In this document: one piece after another, positions 25,084 through 33,992 of the stretch
How positions within the stretch are numbered: position 1 is the stretch's first letter
How the letters are laid out: every line of letters starts with the position of its first letter
Origin: Rikenellaceae bacterium
GTDB taxonomy: Bacteria; Bacteroidota; Bacteroidia; Bacteroidales; Rikenellaceae
Length of the DNA: 36,937 nucleotides
Direction: 5' to 3'
Assembly (NCBI GenBank): GCA_015059785.1
Contig: SUZS01000027.1
Coordinates: 1-36,937, forward strand
The notes under the pieces: model-generated
Seen by the model: only the letters and a program-made list of their open reading frames with translations
Told to the model about the DNA's origin: nothing
Database searches by the model: none
Translations under genes and position numbers: made by a program

Positions 25084-27009
25084 ATGAAGAGACTTTTTTC
25101 TACTATTTTACTCCTCTTGGGAGTATTGCCACTCTATGCGCAGCATATCAATGCGACTGCAGACCTTGCTCTTGCCGAGGAGATTATGCAGGATATGCAG
25201 TACGAGCGTTATGTCTGGGCTGTCGGCTACGGCAGTGACCTTACAGCGGCAGACAATATGGCTATGCAAAACCTATCATCTATAGACTTGAGCCTTGTGA
25301 CTATTCACACTGGTCAGACAACAAATGAGGAGATAAATCGCGAGGCTGCCCGCACAAAGGAGGTTGACGAGATGAAATTTGTCGGCTCAGCAATGATGTT
25401 CCTTGAGAATGTTCACCGCATAGACCTCTCCAATCAGATAAACAAGAAGGATAATCAGAAGTACAACTATATGGTGCTTCGCTATGTTACGGCTGAGGAG
25501 TGGGGCAAGCGATATGATAGTATGAAGGTCAAGATTGAGAACTATATCTCTTCAGCAGAGATATTCTCCTCTGTAGTAGACCGCCTGCGCTGCTACACAT
25601 GGGCTTACGCGCTACTAAAGCACTATCACGGCCCAGCGATTATTATTGATGGTATAGCTGCCGACCAGTTGGCTCTTAGCCGTATAACTGAGCTTCTTGA
25701 TGGCATCAAAATCTCTGTTACAAACATCGAGAAGGTAGAGAGCGATAAGAACTACCCATACAAGCTCTACCTTGACTTCACCTATGATGATGAGCCACTG
25801 TCAAATATTACATTTAGCTACTTTGACGGCAGTGGTCTTATTGATGGCGAGACTGTCAAGGATGGTCGTAGCCTACTTATGATGAAGAAGCTTGGCGAGA
25901 CGCTCAAGATATCTATCGACTGCTATATGGAGGATCAGGCTCGTCAGCAGGACCCAGGTATATATGCCTGCATTCAGGAGCTACGCCTCAGTGGCGCGCT
26001 CACTGGTAGCAACAAGGCGGTTGATATGCAGCCAAAGGGTGTAAGACCACAGAAAGAGGTTGATACAAACAGCTCAAAGAACATATCAAAGGTTACCCAG
26101 AGCCTTAGACAGGCTGAGGCTAAGTATGGAAAAACCACACAGGTGTCCAATCCAGAGACCTACAGCGCAATAATGGATAGAATCGTTGCTTCGTTTACAA
26201 ACAAGAGCGATGATATTGAGAGTCTGTTTACCCCTCGCGGTTGGAGCGACTACTCAAAGATTGTTGCCGAGGGAAATCCTATCGTTGCCCGCACACCACA
26301 GTGGAAGTTTATCAAGTTAGATACGCTTGTCATCTGCCGCGAGCTACCTCTGAAGCTCAAGTTCTCCGCCTCTCGCAAGTCCTTTATCGAGGATGTAGTG
26401 TTCCGTATCAACGAGCGCACAAAGAAGATTGAGTCTGTGGCATACAAGCTTGGCGCATCTACCGAGAGTAGCATTATGGCTAAAGATTGGAGCGAGGTAG
26501 ACCGTCTGACCCTTATAACCTTCCTTGAGGACTATCGCTCAGCATACTGTCTGCGCGATATAGCATACATCAAAAAGGTATTTTCTGACGACGCCTATAT
26601 TATCGTTGGTAAGGTGCTTCAGAAATCTAAAAAGAAGTATAACGACAAGACCGAGCTTATAGAGAGCGATGGTAGAGCCGTCTACACCCGATATAGCAAG
26701 AAGCAGTATGTAGATAATCTCTCCCGAAGCTTCCTGAGCAAGGAGTTTGTCAATGTCCGCTTTGAGGAGTGCGAGGTATGCTCAGGCTATGGCGCAAAGC
26801 AGGGCATCTATGCAGTGCAGGTGCGCCAGATATATACATCTAACAACTATGCCGATGAGGGCATCCTCACCCTTGCCATAGATATGCGCGAGGAGGTCAA
26901 TCCACTTGTGCGTGTGCGCGTATGGCAGCAGGAGAGGGATGTAAACTATACCGCCGAGCAGATGATGGAGCGCACAGTATCAACCGAGGGAAGCTTTAGC
27001 CACAACTAA
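25084..27009 (+). CDS. Exported protein with LPP20-like N-terminal region, unknown function
   Basis: The protein is 641 residues from the ATG at 25084. A much longer frame starting inside the TonB receptor gene is rejected because only 25084 begins a signal peptide (MKRLFSTILLLLGVLPLYAQ). Residues about 40-150 (YVWAVGYGSDLTAADNMAMQ, KYNYMVLRYVTAEE) resemble LPP20/LPP-like domains, in which small repeated-name residues are recycled in surface lipoproteins. A middle beta-rich region follows. The last third (about 505-620) looks like an NTF2/SnoaL-type fold. It has no lipobox, so it is probably periplasmic. It lies 24 bases before a PEGA-repeat barrel protein, and the pair probably form one envelope complex. 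Function unknown. Confidence 0.8.
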   Translation: MKRLFSTILLLLGVLPLYAQHINATADLALAEEIMQDMQYERYVWAVGYGSDLTAADNMAMQNLSSIDLSLVTIHTGQTTNEEINREAARTKEVDEMKFVGSAMMFLENVHRIDLSNQINKKDNQKYNYMVLRYVTAEEWGKRYDSMKVKIENYISSAEIFSSVVDRLRCYTWAYALLKHYHGPAIIIDGIAADQLALSRITELLDGIKISVTNIEKVESDKNYPYKLYLDFTYDDEPLSNITFSYFDGSGLIDGETVKDGRSLLMMKKLGETLKISIDCYMEDQARQQDPGIYACIQELRLSGALTGSNKAVDMQPKGVRPQKEVDTNSSKNISKVTQSLRQAEAKYGKTTQVSNPETYSAIMDRIVASFTNKSDDIESLFTPRGWSDYSKIVAEGNPIVARTPQWKFIKLDTLVICRELPLKLKFSASRKSFIEDVVFRINERTKKIESVAYKLGASTESSIMAKDWSEVDRLTLITFLEDYRSAYCLRDIAYIKKVFSDDAYIIVGKVLQKSKKKYNDKTELIESDGRAVYTRYSKKQYVDNLSRSFLSKEFVNVRFEECEVCSGYGAKQGIYAVQVRQIYTSNNYADEGILTLAIDMREEVNPLVRVRVWQQERDVNYTAEQMMERTVSTEGSFSHN

Positions 27010-27033
27010 TAGACAATAGACTAACTCAATATT

Positions 27034-29169
27034 ATGAAGCGCATTCTAACCCTTTTTATTTTCTCAATAGTTGCTCTTACGGCTGCAGCCCAGGGCGCTA
27101 TTAAGCAGAGTATCATTATTGACCCAACCACCTTCCGTCCTGTGCAGACAGGCCCCCTGACAGGTGTTATTGTTGACCAAATTGGGCTGGATCTTTCACG
27201 CCGTCCGTGTGCCAGAATAAAGATTTTCTTCCACCAGATGACCCGCGAGCAGATGGAGCAGTTAGTGGCTGTATACCCCTCTGGGAGCATTCAGGGAACA
27301 AAATGTAAGGTTGCTGAGGGTAATACAGTGCTTATCCTTGAGATGACCGCAAAGCCTGCTACAAAGTTCTACCTCACCCATCCAAAGTTTGGCACATCTA
27401 ACGAAGTCGAGTTTAACCTTGAGGGCAATAAGGAGTATCAGCTTGAGGCTACACTTAATAAGCAGCTTACTATCAATATCGCCTCAAATGTTACCGGAGC
27501 CAGCGTATACATAAACGATGAGTTTAGGGGTACAACTGTAGCCCCAAATAATATCTGCACCATCGCAGATCTCTTCCAGGGCACATACAACCTGCGACTG
27601 GAGTATGGCGACCGCAAGTCAGAGTCAAAGATTGAGGTTATCGACGGTAGCAATATCTACTTCCGCCTTGATATCGACGAGACTGCGCCTGTATACCAAT
27701 ACCTTGTCCTCAACACCACTCCTAAGAGTGCCCTTGTAGAGATTGACGGTAAGAGCGTCCAGCGCAAGAGCGGCAAAATTGAGGTGCGATTGACAAAGGG
27801 CGTTCACATGTACAGAATTTCGGCAGACAACTACTATACCCTGTCTGACACCGTGATGATTGACGGTAGTCGCCGCCGTATTAAGGATGTTGCGCTCAAG
27901 CCACAGTTCGGCTATCTTAAGGTCAACCACAATAACGAGTTCGATGGTGCCGAGGTATATGTAAACAACCGTATGCGCGGCACACTGCCATTAGAAAAAC
28001 CAATATCTATCAAGAGCGGCGAGGCAGAGATTCGCATCGTTAAGAACCTCTACCACGACTTTAACACCACCGTAAATATCTATGACGACCAGACTACAAC
28101 AATCAACGCCGAGCTCAAACCAAACTTTGCTGAGGTTACTATTGTGACCGAGGACAATTCAGAGATTTGGATTGACGATCAGAAGTATGGCACCGGCAAG
28201 TGGAAGGGTCGCCTTGAGATCGGTAATTATACCGTAATCTGCAAGAAGGAGTCTCACGAGGAGCATCACAGCCTGCTCAATGTGCCAACAACAGAGTCTA
28301 TAACACAAAACTATGGTGCTCTGAAGCCAATCTATGGCAGTCTGGACATCTCTTGTAATATTGACGGAGCAAAGTTCTATATTGACGGCGTTGAGAAGGG
28401 AACGCTGCCATATATTGACAATGCTGTACTAATTGGCAACCGTCAAGTCAAGATTACAGCCCCAGGATATAGAGACTACAACGAGAGCGTAATAGTTGAG
28501 AAGGGCAAGACCGCAACGGTAAGTGCTGAGCTCAAGAAGGGGTCAACATACTATTCAAGCAGCAGCTACAACAGCCATAGCTCAACGCAGAGCAATGGTG
28601 CGAGCAAGTCTACTTCATACGGCTACAAAGATAGGTCGCATATGCTCCAGTTCGGCATAGGTATTGAGTACGCCTTTGGTTCAAAGACCTCTGCAATCTG
28701 TATGCCTTTAGAGTTTCGTATTGGCCGCATAGATCAGTTTGTGAATGGTTTTATCGGTGCAAACTTTGTGTATAGAGCAAATAAGTTCAGCAGCAAGACC
28801 AGCGATGATGGTGTAGATGTAGGCTCTCTGATGCTCTCTCCAGTAGCAAAGCTACGCTTTAACACAAAGCGCAGTGATGATTTTGCAGTCTTCTATGATA
28901 TAGGAGGAATCTACAACCTCGTACGAAACACTACCTACAATGAGATTGATATTGAGTCAAAGCCCAACTTTAGCGCACTTTTCTCTGTCGGTTGTGGTTT
29001 TAGCTTGATGGACCTCTATGTTTATGGTACATATGACATCACCAACGCCTACCGCGGTATTGAGTCACCAGATGTCGATATTGATATGGAACACCCGTTC
29101 CTCAATAACCGCTTTACCCTCGGCCTTGGTCTTAAAATCTACCTCGGCAGTGGTTTTATGAAACGCTAA
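27034..29169 (+). CDS. PEGA-repeat protein with C-terminal outer membrane barrel
   Basis: A 711-residue exported protein (signal about 1-20, cleavage after LTAAAQ). Residues about 144-500 contain five consecutive PEGA-like domains, about 70 residues each, with the pattern strand-V-I-G-x-x-x-G-x-x-P (for example GAEVYVNNRMRGTLPLEKP and GAKFYIDGVEKGTLPY). A Ser-rich linker (about 503-533) leads to a predicted beta-barrel of about 180 residues (FGIGIEYAFG, MLSPVAKLRF, FTLGLGLKIYLG). PEGA domains are usually surface or S-layer-associated. This layout suggests periplasmic PEGA modules tethered by an outer-membrane barrel, acting with the LPP20-like partner encoded upstream. Confidence 0.85.
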   Translation: MKRILTLFIFSIVALTAAAQGAIKQSIIIDPTTFRPVQTGPLTGVIVDQIGLDLSRRPCARIKIFFHQMTREQMEQLVAVYPSGSIQGTKCKVAEGNTVLILEMTAKPATKFYLTHPKFGTSNEVEFNLEGNKEYQLEATLNKQLTINIASNVTGASVYINDEFRGTTVAPNNICTIADLFQGTYNLRLEYGDRKSESKIEVIDGSNIYFRLDIDETAPVYQYLVLNTTPKSALVEIDGKSVQRKSGKIEVRLTKGVHMYRISADNYYTLSDTVMIDGSRRRIKDVALKPQFGYLKVNHNNEFDGAEVYVNNRMRGTLPLEKPISIKSGEAEIRIVKNLYHDFNTTVNIYDDQTTTINAELKPNFAEVTIVTEDNSEIWIDDQKYGTGKWKGRLEIGNYTVICKKESHEEHHSLLNVPTTESITQNYGALKPIYGSLDISCNIDGAKFYIDGVEKGTLPYIDNAVLIGNRQVKITAPGYRDYNESVIVEKGKTATVSAELKKGSTYYSSSSYNSHSSTQSNGASKSTSYGYKDRSHMLQFGIGIEYAFGSKTSAICMPLEFRIGRIDQFVNGFIGANFVYRANKFSSKTSDDGVDVGSLMLSPVAKLRFNTKRSDDFAVFYDIGGIYNLVRNTTYNEIDIESKPNFSALFSVGCGFSLMDLYVYGTYDITNAYRGIESPDVDIDMEHPFLNNRFTLGLGLKIYLGSGFMKR

Positions 29170-29179
29170 TACCCACCAC

Positions 29180-29215
29180 ACGACAAAGGCTGACCATTGA
29201 GTCAGCCTTTGTCGT
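29180..29215. terminator. 15-base perfect hairpin between convergent genes
   Basis: ACGACAAAGGCTGAC (29180-29194) and GTCAGCCTTTGTCGT (29201-29215) with a six-base loop. It is very stable but lacks a T run on both strands. Its place between the ends of two convergent genes suggests a bidirectional terminator or 3' end stabiliser. Confidence 0.65.
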
Positions 29216-29234
29216 ATAAATAAAATTCCAAAAC

Positions 29235-30905
29235 CTAGTACTTAAAGCTGCTGCCACCGACAAATTCGCGAAGGACAGAGTCAAGCGGAATCTCGTCAGC
29301 AGAGATTGGCACGAAGTTATCAAGGAACTCAAGCAGGCGATGAGCCTCGCCGTACTCTGGAACGGTATCTGGAATCTCGCGCAGGATAGGCTCCACGATA
29401 GGTCTTATAACGCCAAGCTCATAGAAGAGCGAGGTGTTAACCATAACATCGGCATTCTCTTGATATGGGAAGATATGTTTCTCCTCGCCGCGGCGAACGC
29501 TTGGCCAGCGGGCAATAGTGTTATATGCGTTATTTCCGCGGGTGCGGTAGTCGCGCGTAATGCGGCGAAGAAGGCGATTATCAGTGGTATGGATGCGCGT
29601 AATATTATCCATAGCCACCGATGTAAAGCAAGAGAGGTAAATCTTAAACTTCAGTCGCTCCTCAAGTGCCGGTGTAAGGCGCGGATTGAGCGCGTGGATG
29701 CCCTCCATAATCAGTACCGAGCGTTCATCGAGTTTCAGCGGCTGCTCGTGCCACTTGCGTGTGCCTGTGATAAAGTCGTAGCGCGGAATTTCAACACTCT
29801 GACCTTCGATAAGCTTTTTCAAATCATCATTCAGGCGTGCAAGGTCAAGAGCCTCTAATGCCTCGTAATCGTAATCGCCATTCTCGTCTTTCGGAGTATT
29901 TGCGCGGTCTACAAAGTAGTCGTCAAGTGAGATTAGTACTGGGTGCAAGCCTAAAACGCGCAGCTGTATACCTATACGCTTTGCCGATGTTGTCTTACCG
30001 CTTGATGATGGGCCAGAGATAAGGACAACTCTTGCACCACGCTCGCGGTTTGCCTCATAGATTCTATCGGCTATGCGTGAGAACTGCCTATCGTGTACAG
30101 CCTCGGCAATCTTTATCAGCTCGCTCGTGTCGCCCTGCAATACTCTGTCGTTCAGCTCGCCCACTGTAGGTACACCCACAACATCCATCCACTCATGGAA
30201 CTGGTGGAACAGACCCGCCATCTTATCAGCCTTAGGCACTCGGCCAAGTCGTAGAGGATTGGTTCGGTCTGGCATAGCGACAAAGAAACCCTCGTTGTAT
30301 GGAACAATAGCAAAGTTGTCTACATAGCCACTCGTTGGAGCCAACGCACCGAAGAAGTAGCCGATGCTCTTCCCCATATAGTAGATATTACTATAGAGTC
30401 GTGGTCGCGAGCGTAGCAGGGTCGCCTTGTCTGGATATCCCGCCTCCTCAAGTTTTGCAACAATATCTGCTGTAGGCTCCTTATGTCGCTCTATAGGGAT
30501 ATTCTGCGCAGCTATCTCGCGCACCCTCTGCTCAAGGGCTATACACTCAAGTTCGCTAAAGTGCTCTTTGCCCTCAGCCTCGCAGTAGAACCCCGAGCCT
30601 ACAGAGTGGCGAATGTGGAACGGTGTATCGGCAAACAGCTCTGCCATAGCCTGCTGCAACAAAAAGGCTACGGTGCGCTGATAGACCCTATGACCCTCAG
30701 AGTGCGAGATATCTATAAATCGCACCGAAATAGGGGTATATACGCGATAGTTCAACTCCTTGAGACGGTTATTTACATACGCCGCCAGCACGGGATAGCT
30801 ATGCTTGAGTGCCAAATTTTTTGACATATCCAGAAGAGTAGTTCCCATTGGCACCTCTATCTGCGAAGCGGTATTCTCGCAGTAGACTTTGATAATATTA
30901 TCCAT
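29235..30905 (-). CDS. Nucleoside (uridine) kinase-like protein with threonyl-tRNA synthetase-like N-terminus
   Basis: A 556-residue protein. Residues 1-65 resemble a TGS domain (VPMGTTLLDMSKNL) and residues about 70-210 resemble the threonyl/alanyl-tRNA synthetase editing-type domain (HIRHSVGSGFYCEAEG). The C-terminal part is a P-loop kinase of the uridine kinase/phosphoribulokinase group: Walker A GPSSSGKTT at about 298-306, SLDDYFVD near 326, IPRYDFITGTR near 373 and MEGIHALNP near 400. Many Bacteroidetes and Clostridia have this fusion, annotated as nucleoside kinase. Whether the N-terminal half still binds tRNA or amino acid is unknown. It has its own consensus promoter and diverges from the phosphoesterase gene. 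Confidence 0.9.
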   Translation of the reverse strand: MDNIIKVYCENTASQIEVPMGTTLLDMSKNLALKHSYPVLAAYVNNRLKELNYRVYTPISVRFIDISHSEGHRVYQRTVAFLLQQAMAELFADTPFHIRHSVGSGFYCEAEGKEHFSELECIALEQRVREIAAQNIPIERHKEPTADIVAKLEEAGYPDKATLLRSRPRLYSNIYYMGKSIGYFFGALAPTSGYVDNFAIVPYNEGFFVAMPDRTNPLRLGRVPKADKMAGLFHQFHEWMDVVGVPTVGELNDRVLQGDTSELIKIAEAVHDRQFSRIADRIYEANRERGARVVLISGPSSSGKTTSAKRIGIQLRVLGLHPVLISLDDYFVDRANTPKDENGDYDYEALEALDLARLNDDLKKLIEGQSVEIPRYDFITGTRKWHEQPLKLDERSVLIMEGIHALNPRLTPALEERLKFKIYLSCFTSVAMDNITRIHTTDNRLLRRITRDYRTRGNNAYNTIARWPSVRRGEEKHIFPYQENADVMVNTSLFYELGVIRPIVEPILREIPDTVPEYGEAHRLLEFLDNFVPISADEIPLDSVLREFVGGSSFKY

Positions 30906-30926
30906 AGTTTTGAAATTTTACCTTTT

Positions 30927-30958
30927 CAAAGATAGTGATTTTTATGTAACTCTGCAAA
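30927..30958 (-). promoter_or_regulatory. Consensus promoter of the nucleoside kinase gene
   Basis: TTTG (30955-30958 on the minus strand), exactly 20 bases, then TATCTTTG (30927-30934). The start site would fall near 30920, about 15 bases before the ATG. Confidence 0.75.
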
Positions 30959-30965
30959 ATTTTTG

Positions 30966-30973
30966 TACCTTTG
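30966..30973 (+). promoter_or_regulatory. Candidate -7 box of the phosphoesterase gene
   Basis: TACCTTTG, 18 bases before the ATG at 30992. Its -33 site would lie inside the divergent kinase promoter, so the two promoters probably overlap. Confidence 0.55.
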
Positions 30974-30991
30974 CGATATAAATTGCTTACA

Positions 30992-32413
30992 ATGAAAAAG
31001 ATAATAGCACTACTTGTCATCATCGCAACACTTGCGGGCATACTTTTCTACCGCTCTAATATTCACGAGCGCGAGGTTGTCATTCTCTCTACAAACGACA
31101 TTCACGCCGTTATTGATAACTTTCCAGAGCTTGTTACAGCTGTAAACCTCTGCCGAGATACCGTCACTACAGTTCTTGTGGATGGTGGCGACCGCTGGAC
31201 TGGCAACGCCTTTATTGACCGTGTGGAGGGTCGTCTGCCAATTATTGAGCTGATGAACCACGCAGGGTATGATGCCGCAACAATAGGCAACCACGAGTTT
31301 GACAAGGGTCCTGCAGTGCTTCAGGGGGCGATAGATTATGCCCATTTCCCAACCTTGTGTGCCAATATGCAGAGCAATATTGACTCTCTGACCACTCAGC
31401 CAGGGTCTATAACTATCAAGACCCGCAATGGAGTAAAAATCTTTATCGCGGGCGTTGTTACAAACTACGACAACGGCCACCCAGATGGCAGCGACGAGGT
31501 GTTTCAGGGACTTGAGTTTTCAGACCCTATGGAGGCGGCAAAAAGAGAGCTTGAGAGTCGTGGTAATGCTAACATATCCATACTGCTCTCCCATATGGGC
31601 GATGATAAGGATATAAAGTTCGCAAGCCAAAACGATGGCTACAACCTTATCGTGGGCGGACATACGCATATGCGCGTGGATACTGTTGTCGGCAAAACAG
31701 CCATAGGCCAGACAGAGCGACTGCTCAACATGCTTGGTGTGACGCGCATACGCCTCAAGGGTAATAAGGTTACCTCTGTAGATTACGAAAATATCAGTCT
31801 TGAGGGCTACACCGAGGATGCCGCCACTCGCGAGATTGTTGACCGCATTGAAAACGACCCAGTGCTTGGCGCTGTGGTGGGTAAATTTAGCGACTCGGTA
31901 ACTCATACAGGCTTCGCCAATATGATGACTAAGGTTGTCGCCGAGGCTACTGGTGCGCAAATCGGCTTCTACCACTACGGCGGCGTGCGCCTTCGTAAGC
32001 ATGCTGCGGGGGATGTAAAACTTGCTACAGTGTATAATCTTGAGCCTTTTGAGTCAAAAATTCATACTATTACTATGACCCCCGCCCAGATGCGACGGAT
32101 GATTATCACAAAGTTTAACGATACTAAAAATAGCAAGGAGTCCCACCGCGTAGACCTCTTTAGCACCACTCCTTATAATATTATTGTTGATGAACGCGGC
32201 GAGGCTACAGATGTCGTCTTCCCAAATCTGCGCGAAAATCGCAAATATCGCGTGGCCCTTTCGGACTATGTTGGCAAAAAGTATGAGGATATCAAGGGTG
32301 AAAACCATACAAAACACGATGTTTTGGTTGTTGACCAACTGCTTGAGTATCTTAAAACCGCCCCAGAGATTACTATTGACAATCAGCCACACCAAAAAAT
32401 TGTCAAGCTATAA
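30992..32413 (+). CDS. UshA/5'-nucleotidase-like metallophosphoesterase
   Basis: The protein is 473 residues from the ATG at 30992; a TTG seven codons upstream overlaps the -7 box and is rejected. An N-terminal hydrophobic segment (about 4-21) anchors or exports it. All metal-site motifs of the calcineurin-like phosphoesterase fold are present: STNDIH (Asp36, His38), DGGD (Asp67), GNHEFDKG (Asn100, His101), SHMGDD (His201) and GGHTH (His224, His226). The 5'-nucleotidase C-terminal domain follows, with FYHYGGVR where UshA relatives have NAGGIR. This Asn-to-Tyr/His change near the substrate pocket may alter specificity. Likely periplasmic release of phosphate from nucleotides. Confidence 0.92.
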   Translation: MKKIIALLVIIATLAGILFYRSNIHEREVVILSTNDIHAVIDNFPELVTAVNLCRDTVTTVLVDGGDRWTGNAFIDRVEGRLPIIELMNHAGYDAATIGNHEFDKGPAVLQGAIDYAHFPTLCANMQSNIDSLTTQPGSITIKTRNGVKIFIAGVVTNYDNGHPDGSDEVFQGLEFSDPMEAAKRELESRGNANISILLSHMGDDKDIKFASQNDGYNLIVGGHTHMRVDTVVGKTAIGQTERLLNMLGVTRIRLKGNKVTSVDYENISLEGYTEDAATREIVDRIENDPVLGAVVGKFSDSVTHTGFANMMTKVVAEATGAQIGFYHYGGVRLRKHAAGDVKLATVYNLEPFESKIHTITMTPAQMRRMIITKFNDTKNSKESHRVDLFSTTPYNIIVDERGEATDVVFPNLRENRKYRVALSDYVGKKYEDIKGENHTKHDVLVVDQLLEYLKTAPEITIDNQPHQKIVKL

Positions 32414-32488
32414 CAATCGGATTATCAACCACTTGAAAGAGTTGTAAAAACTTTTTCACAAAATTATTAAAAATTTTCTTGAGAAAAG

Positions 32489-32520
32489 TTTGCAAGAATA
32501 AAATATTTGCTCTATCTTTG
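32489..32520 (+). promoter_or_regulatory. Consensus promoter of the tRNA-Gly gene
   Basis: TTTG (32489-32492), exactly 20 bases, then TATCTTTG (32513-32520), leaving a 5' leader of about 45 bases before the tRNA. Confidence 0.78.
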
Positions 32521-32570
32521 CACTCGCAATCAGGGAAACAGGTTGCATTTCCGGAGCGGAAGTCTACAAT

Positions 32571-32646
32571 GCGGAAATAGCTCAGTTGGTAGAGCACAAC
32601 CTTGCCAAGGTTGGGGTCGCGAGTTCGAGTCTCGTTTTCCGCTCCA
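32571..32646 (+). tRNA. tRNA-Gly (anticodon GCC)
   Basis: A complete cloverleaf: acceptor GCGGAAA (32571-32577) with TTTCCGC (32636-32642), D arm GCTC...GAGC, anticodon stem CAACC with GGTTG around loop TTGCCAA (anticodon GCC), and T arm GCGAG-TTCGAGT-CTCGT. Discriminator T32643 is followed by an encoded CCA (32644-32646). A strong terminator follows directly. The last 14 bases of the gene region recur at 32851-32864. Confidence 0.96.
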
Positions 32647-32864
32647 AAAGCCAGAAAAGGTCGAGATGTTTTCTCGACCTTTTTCTTTTCTGCCTTTTGG
32701 GATATGTTACCTATCCCCCAAACCCCCTTTCTGTAAAGGGGGCTTTTGGAGCGGAAAGCGTGGTTTGCACGAGCGACCCCACGCTCCCCTCTCAGGGGCT
32801 GGGGGTGTAAAAATAGTTCGCGAGAAATGCCCGCGAATGCGGGCTCGTGGCTCGTTTTCCGCTC
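32631..32864. repeat. Direct repeat of the tRNA-Gly 3' end with a hairpin-rich spacer (possible attachment site scar)
   Basis: CTCGTTTTCCGCTC occurs at the tRNA 3' end (32631-32644) and again at 32851-32864. The spacer contains several hairpins: CCCCCTTT/AAAGGGGG (32723-32742) and GCCCGC/GCGGGC (32829-32844), plus a CCCC...GGGG-rich stretch. It contains no gene. Repeating a tRNA 3' end is what site-specific integrases leave behind, and the genes to the right look accessory, but no integrase is present in the window. Confidence 0.55.
32655..32686 (+). terminator. Terminator of the tRNA-Gly gene
   Basis: A 12-base perfect stem (AAAAGGTCGAGA at 32655-32666 with TCTCGACCTTTT at 32672-32683), a five-base loop and a T-rich tail. 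Confidence 0.9.
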
Positions 32865-32905
32865 AAACGAAGAAAAGCAGTCCAAATGGGCTGCTTTTTT
32901 CGTTT
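32865..32905. terminator. Strong hairpin at the end of the unrecognised minus-strand gene
   Basis: Outer AAACGA/TCGTTT (32865-32870 with 32900-32905) and inner AAAAGCAG/CTGCTTTT (32873-32880 with 32891-32898), extended by a G-T and two C-G pairs. It lies 27 bases after the stop codon of the gene at 32933-33871 and directly abuts the second copy of the tRNA end. Confidence 0.75.
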
Positions 32906-32932
32906 GACACGATGACACGCCTGAAGCGATCG

Positions 32933-33871
32933 TTACTCCTTGAGCCACTCAATTGTAAGGGTGTAGGTAATATCATAATGCTCGACACCCTCGTGATCCT
33001 CGTAACTATCTCCATCCCTGAACACAAGAGAGTTGCCAGGGGTGAGGGTCTCGGTCTTGTCACCCAATCTGAAGGTTATCGCTTCGTCGGTTATCTCGGT
33101 TATACAACCCAGGAAATTCTCATAGGAGACAACTCCCCGACGAGCAAAAACAACATCGGAGATATGCTCATCATAATCGTTACCAATACTCCAACCCTTC
33201 TTCGTCCAATCAATCTTTAAGCGGTAGTTGGTTGGCTCGCCCTCGACCACATTCCAGATAAAGCGATTGCGACATTGATCAGCATCGACAATAAGAATAT
33301 AGGCATTATCTTTGCCTAACTCGTTGTGTAACAACTCTTCTGCCTCGGCCCAATGTTCCTCAGGCTTATCGTAGCAGAGCGAAGCAAAGATATCCAATAT
33401 CGCTCGGCTCAATTTATTGAAGTCGCGCGCCTTAGAGTAAGGAGCCGACGAGAGCAGAACAACATCCTTGTAAAATGTTGGGCTACCCAAGATGGTATCC
33501 ATCTGGTTTACCAACTTAGGTCTCGCTAACAACGTATCGGCATAGAAACCCATCATCTTGGCCTTAGACTTTGATTTGTCGCTGAGGTTCTTATGATAAC
33601 ACTCCATCCAATCATAAGGGTCGTATGCCTTGCGCTTATTGTAACAGAACATTATCATTGGAGAGGTTGTCTCCAAGGAGTCAAAAAGATCACTAAGGCC
33701 CGACCAGTTGGCACTAAGATCGATTGTTGGGACCTGCTGGTGGAACTTGGCAATGATAGCATCGGCATCGTCGCCCTTGATGATCAGGCCAACGGCCTTG
33801 TCGCATATATCTGCACTCGTGGCTCTGGCATTGCCACCCACTGGATTGAAGGCTCGTATGATAATATCCAT
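32933..33871 (-). CDS. Unrecognised 312-residue protein in the accessory region
   Basis: I do not recognise this protein. I place the start at the ATG at 33871 (MDIIIRAFNPVGGNARATSAD), because a promoter lies at 33916-33947, inside the longer frame that reaches 33979. It is soluble, acidic and without a signal peptide or membrane segment. The N-terminal 100 residues look like a small alpha/beta domain (KAVGLIIKGDDADAIIAKF, TSPMIMFCYNKRKAYDP). A Lys/Ser-rich helix follows, then a beta-rich C-terminal half (YENFLGCITEITDEAITFRLGD, TLTPGNSLVFRDGDSY). It is immediately to the right of the repeated tRNA-Gly end and next to a SLOG-like gene, so it belongs to the variable part of the genome. Confidence 0.75.
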   Translation of the reverse strand: MDIIIRAFNPVGGNARATSADICDKAVGLIIKGDDADAIIAKFHQQVPTIDLSANWSGLSDLFDSLETTSPMIMFCYNKRKAYDPYDWMECYHKNLSDKSKSKAKMMGFYADTLLARPKLVNQMDTILGSPTFYKDVVLLSSAPYSKARDFNKLSRAILDIFASLCYDKPEEHWAEAEELLHNELGKDNAYILIVDADQCRNRFIWNVVEGEPTNYRLKIDWTKKGWSIGNDYDEHISDVVFARRGVVSYENFLGCITEITDEAITFRLGDKTETLTPGNSLVFRDGDSYEDHEGVEHYDITYTLTIEWLKE

Positions 33872-33915
33872 AGTCGTACTGTTTAAGGATTTATAGTTGC
33901 AAATACAAGTGTTTA

Positions 33916-33947
33916 CAAAGATAGATAAAAACTTTGAAATAATCAAC
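33916..33947 (-). promoter_or_regulatory. Promoter of the unrecognised accessory gene
   Basis: GTTG (33944-33947 on the minus strand), exactly 20 bases, then TATCTTTG (33916-33923). It fixes the start of the downstream gene at 33871. Confidence 0.6.
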
Positions 33948-33992
33948 CTCAAAATAAATGAAAAATTTTCAAATCGCACCCTAAATACACAA

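Noticed and set aside
32700..32864. CRISPR-like or insertion-sequence-like repeats after the tRNA.
   Set aside because: No regularly spaced repeat of constant length and no transposase; only unrelated hairpins and one 14-base direct repeat.
32501..32948. Long frames over the tRNA-Gly region on both strands.
   Set aside because: They run through the tRNA gene and its terminator and have no domain.
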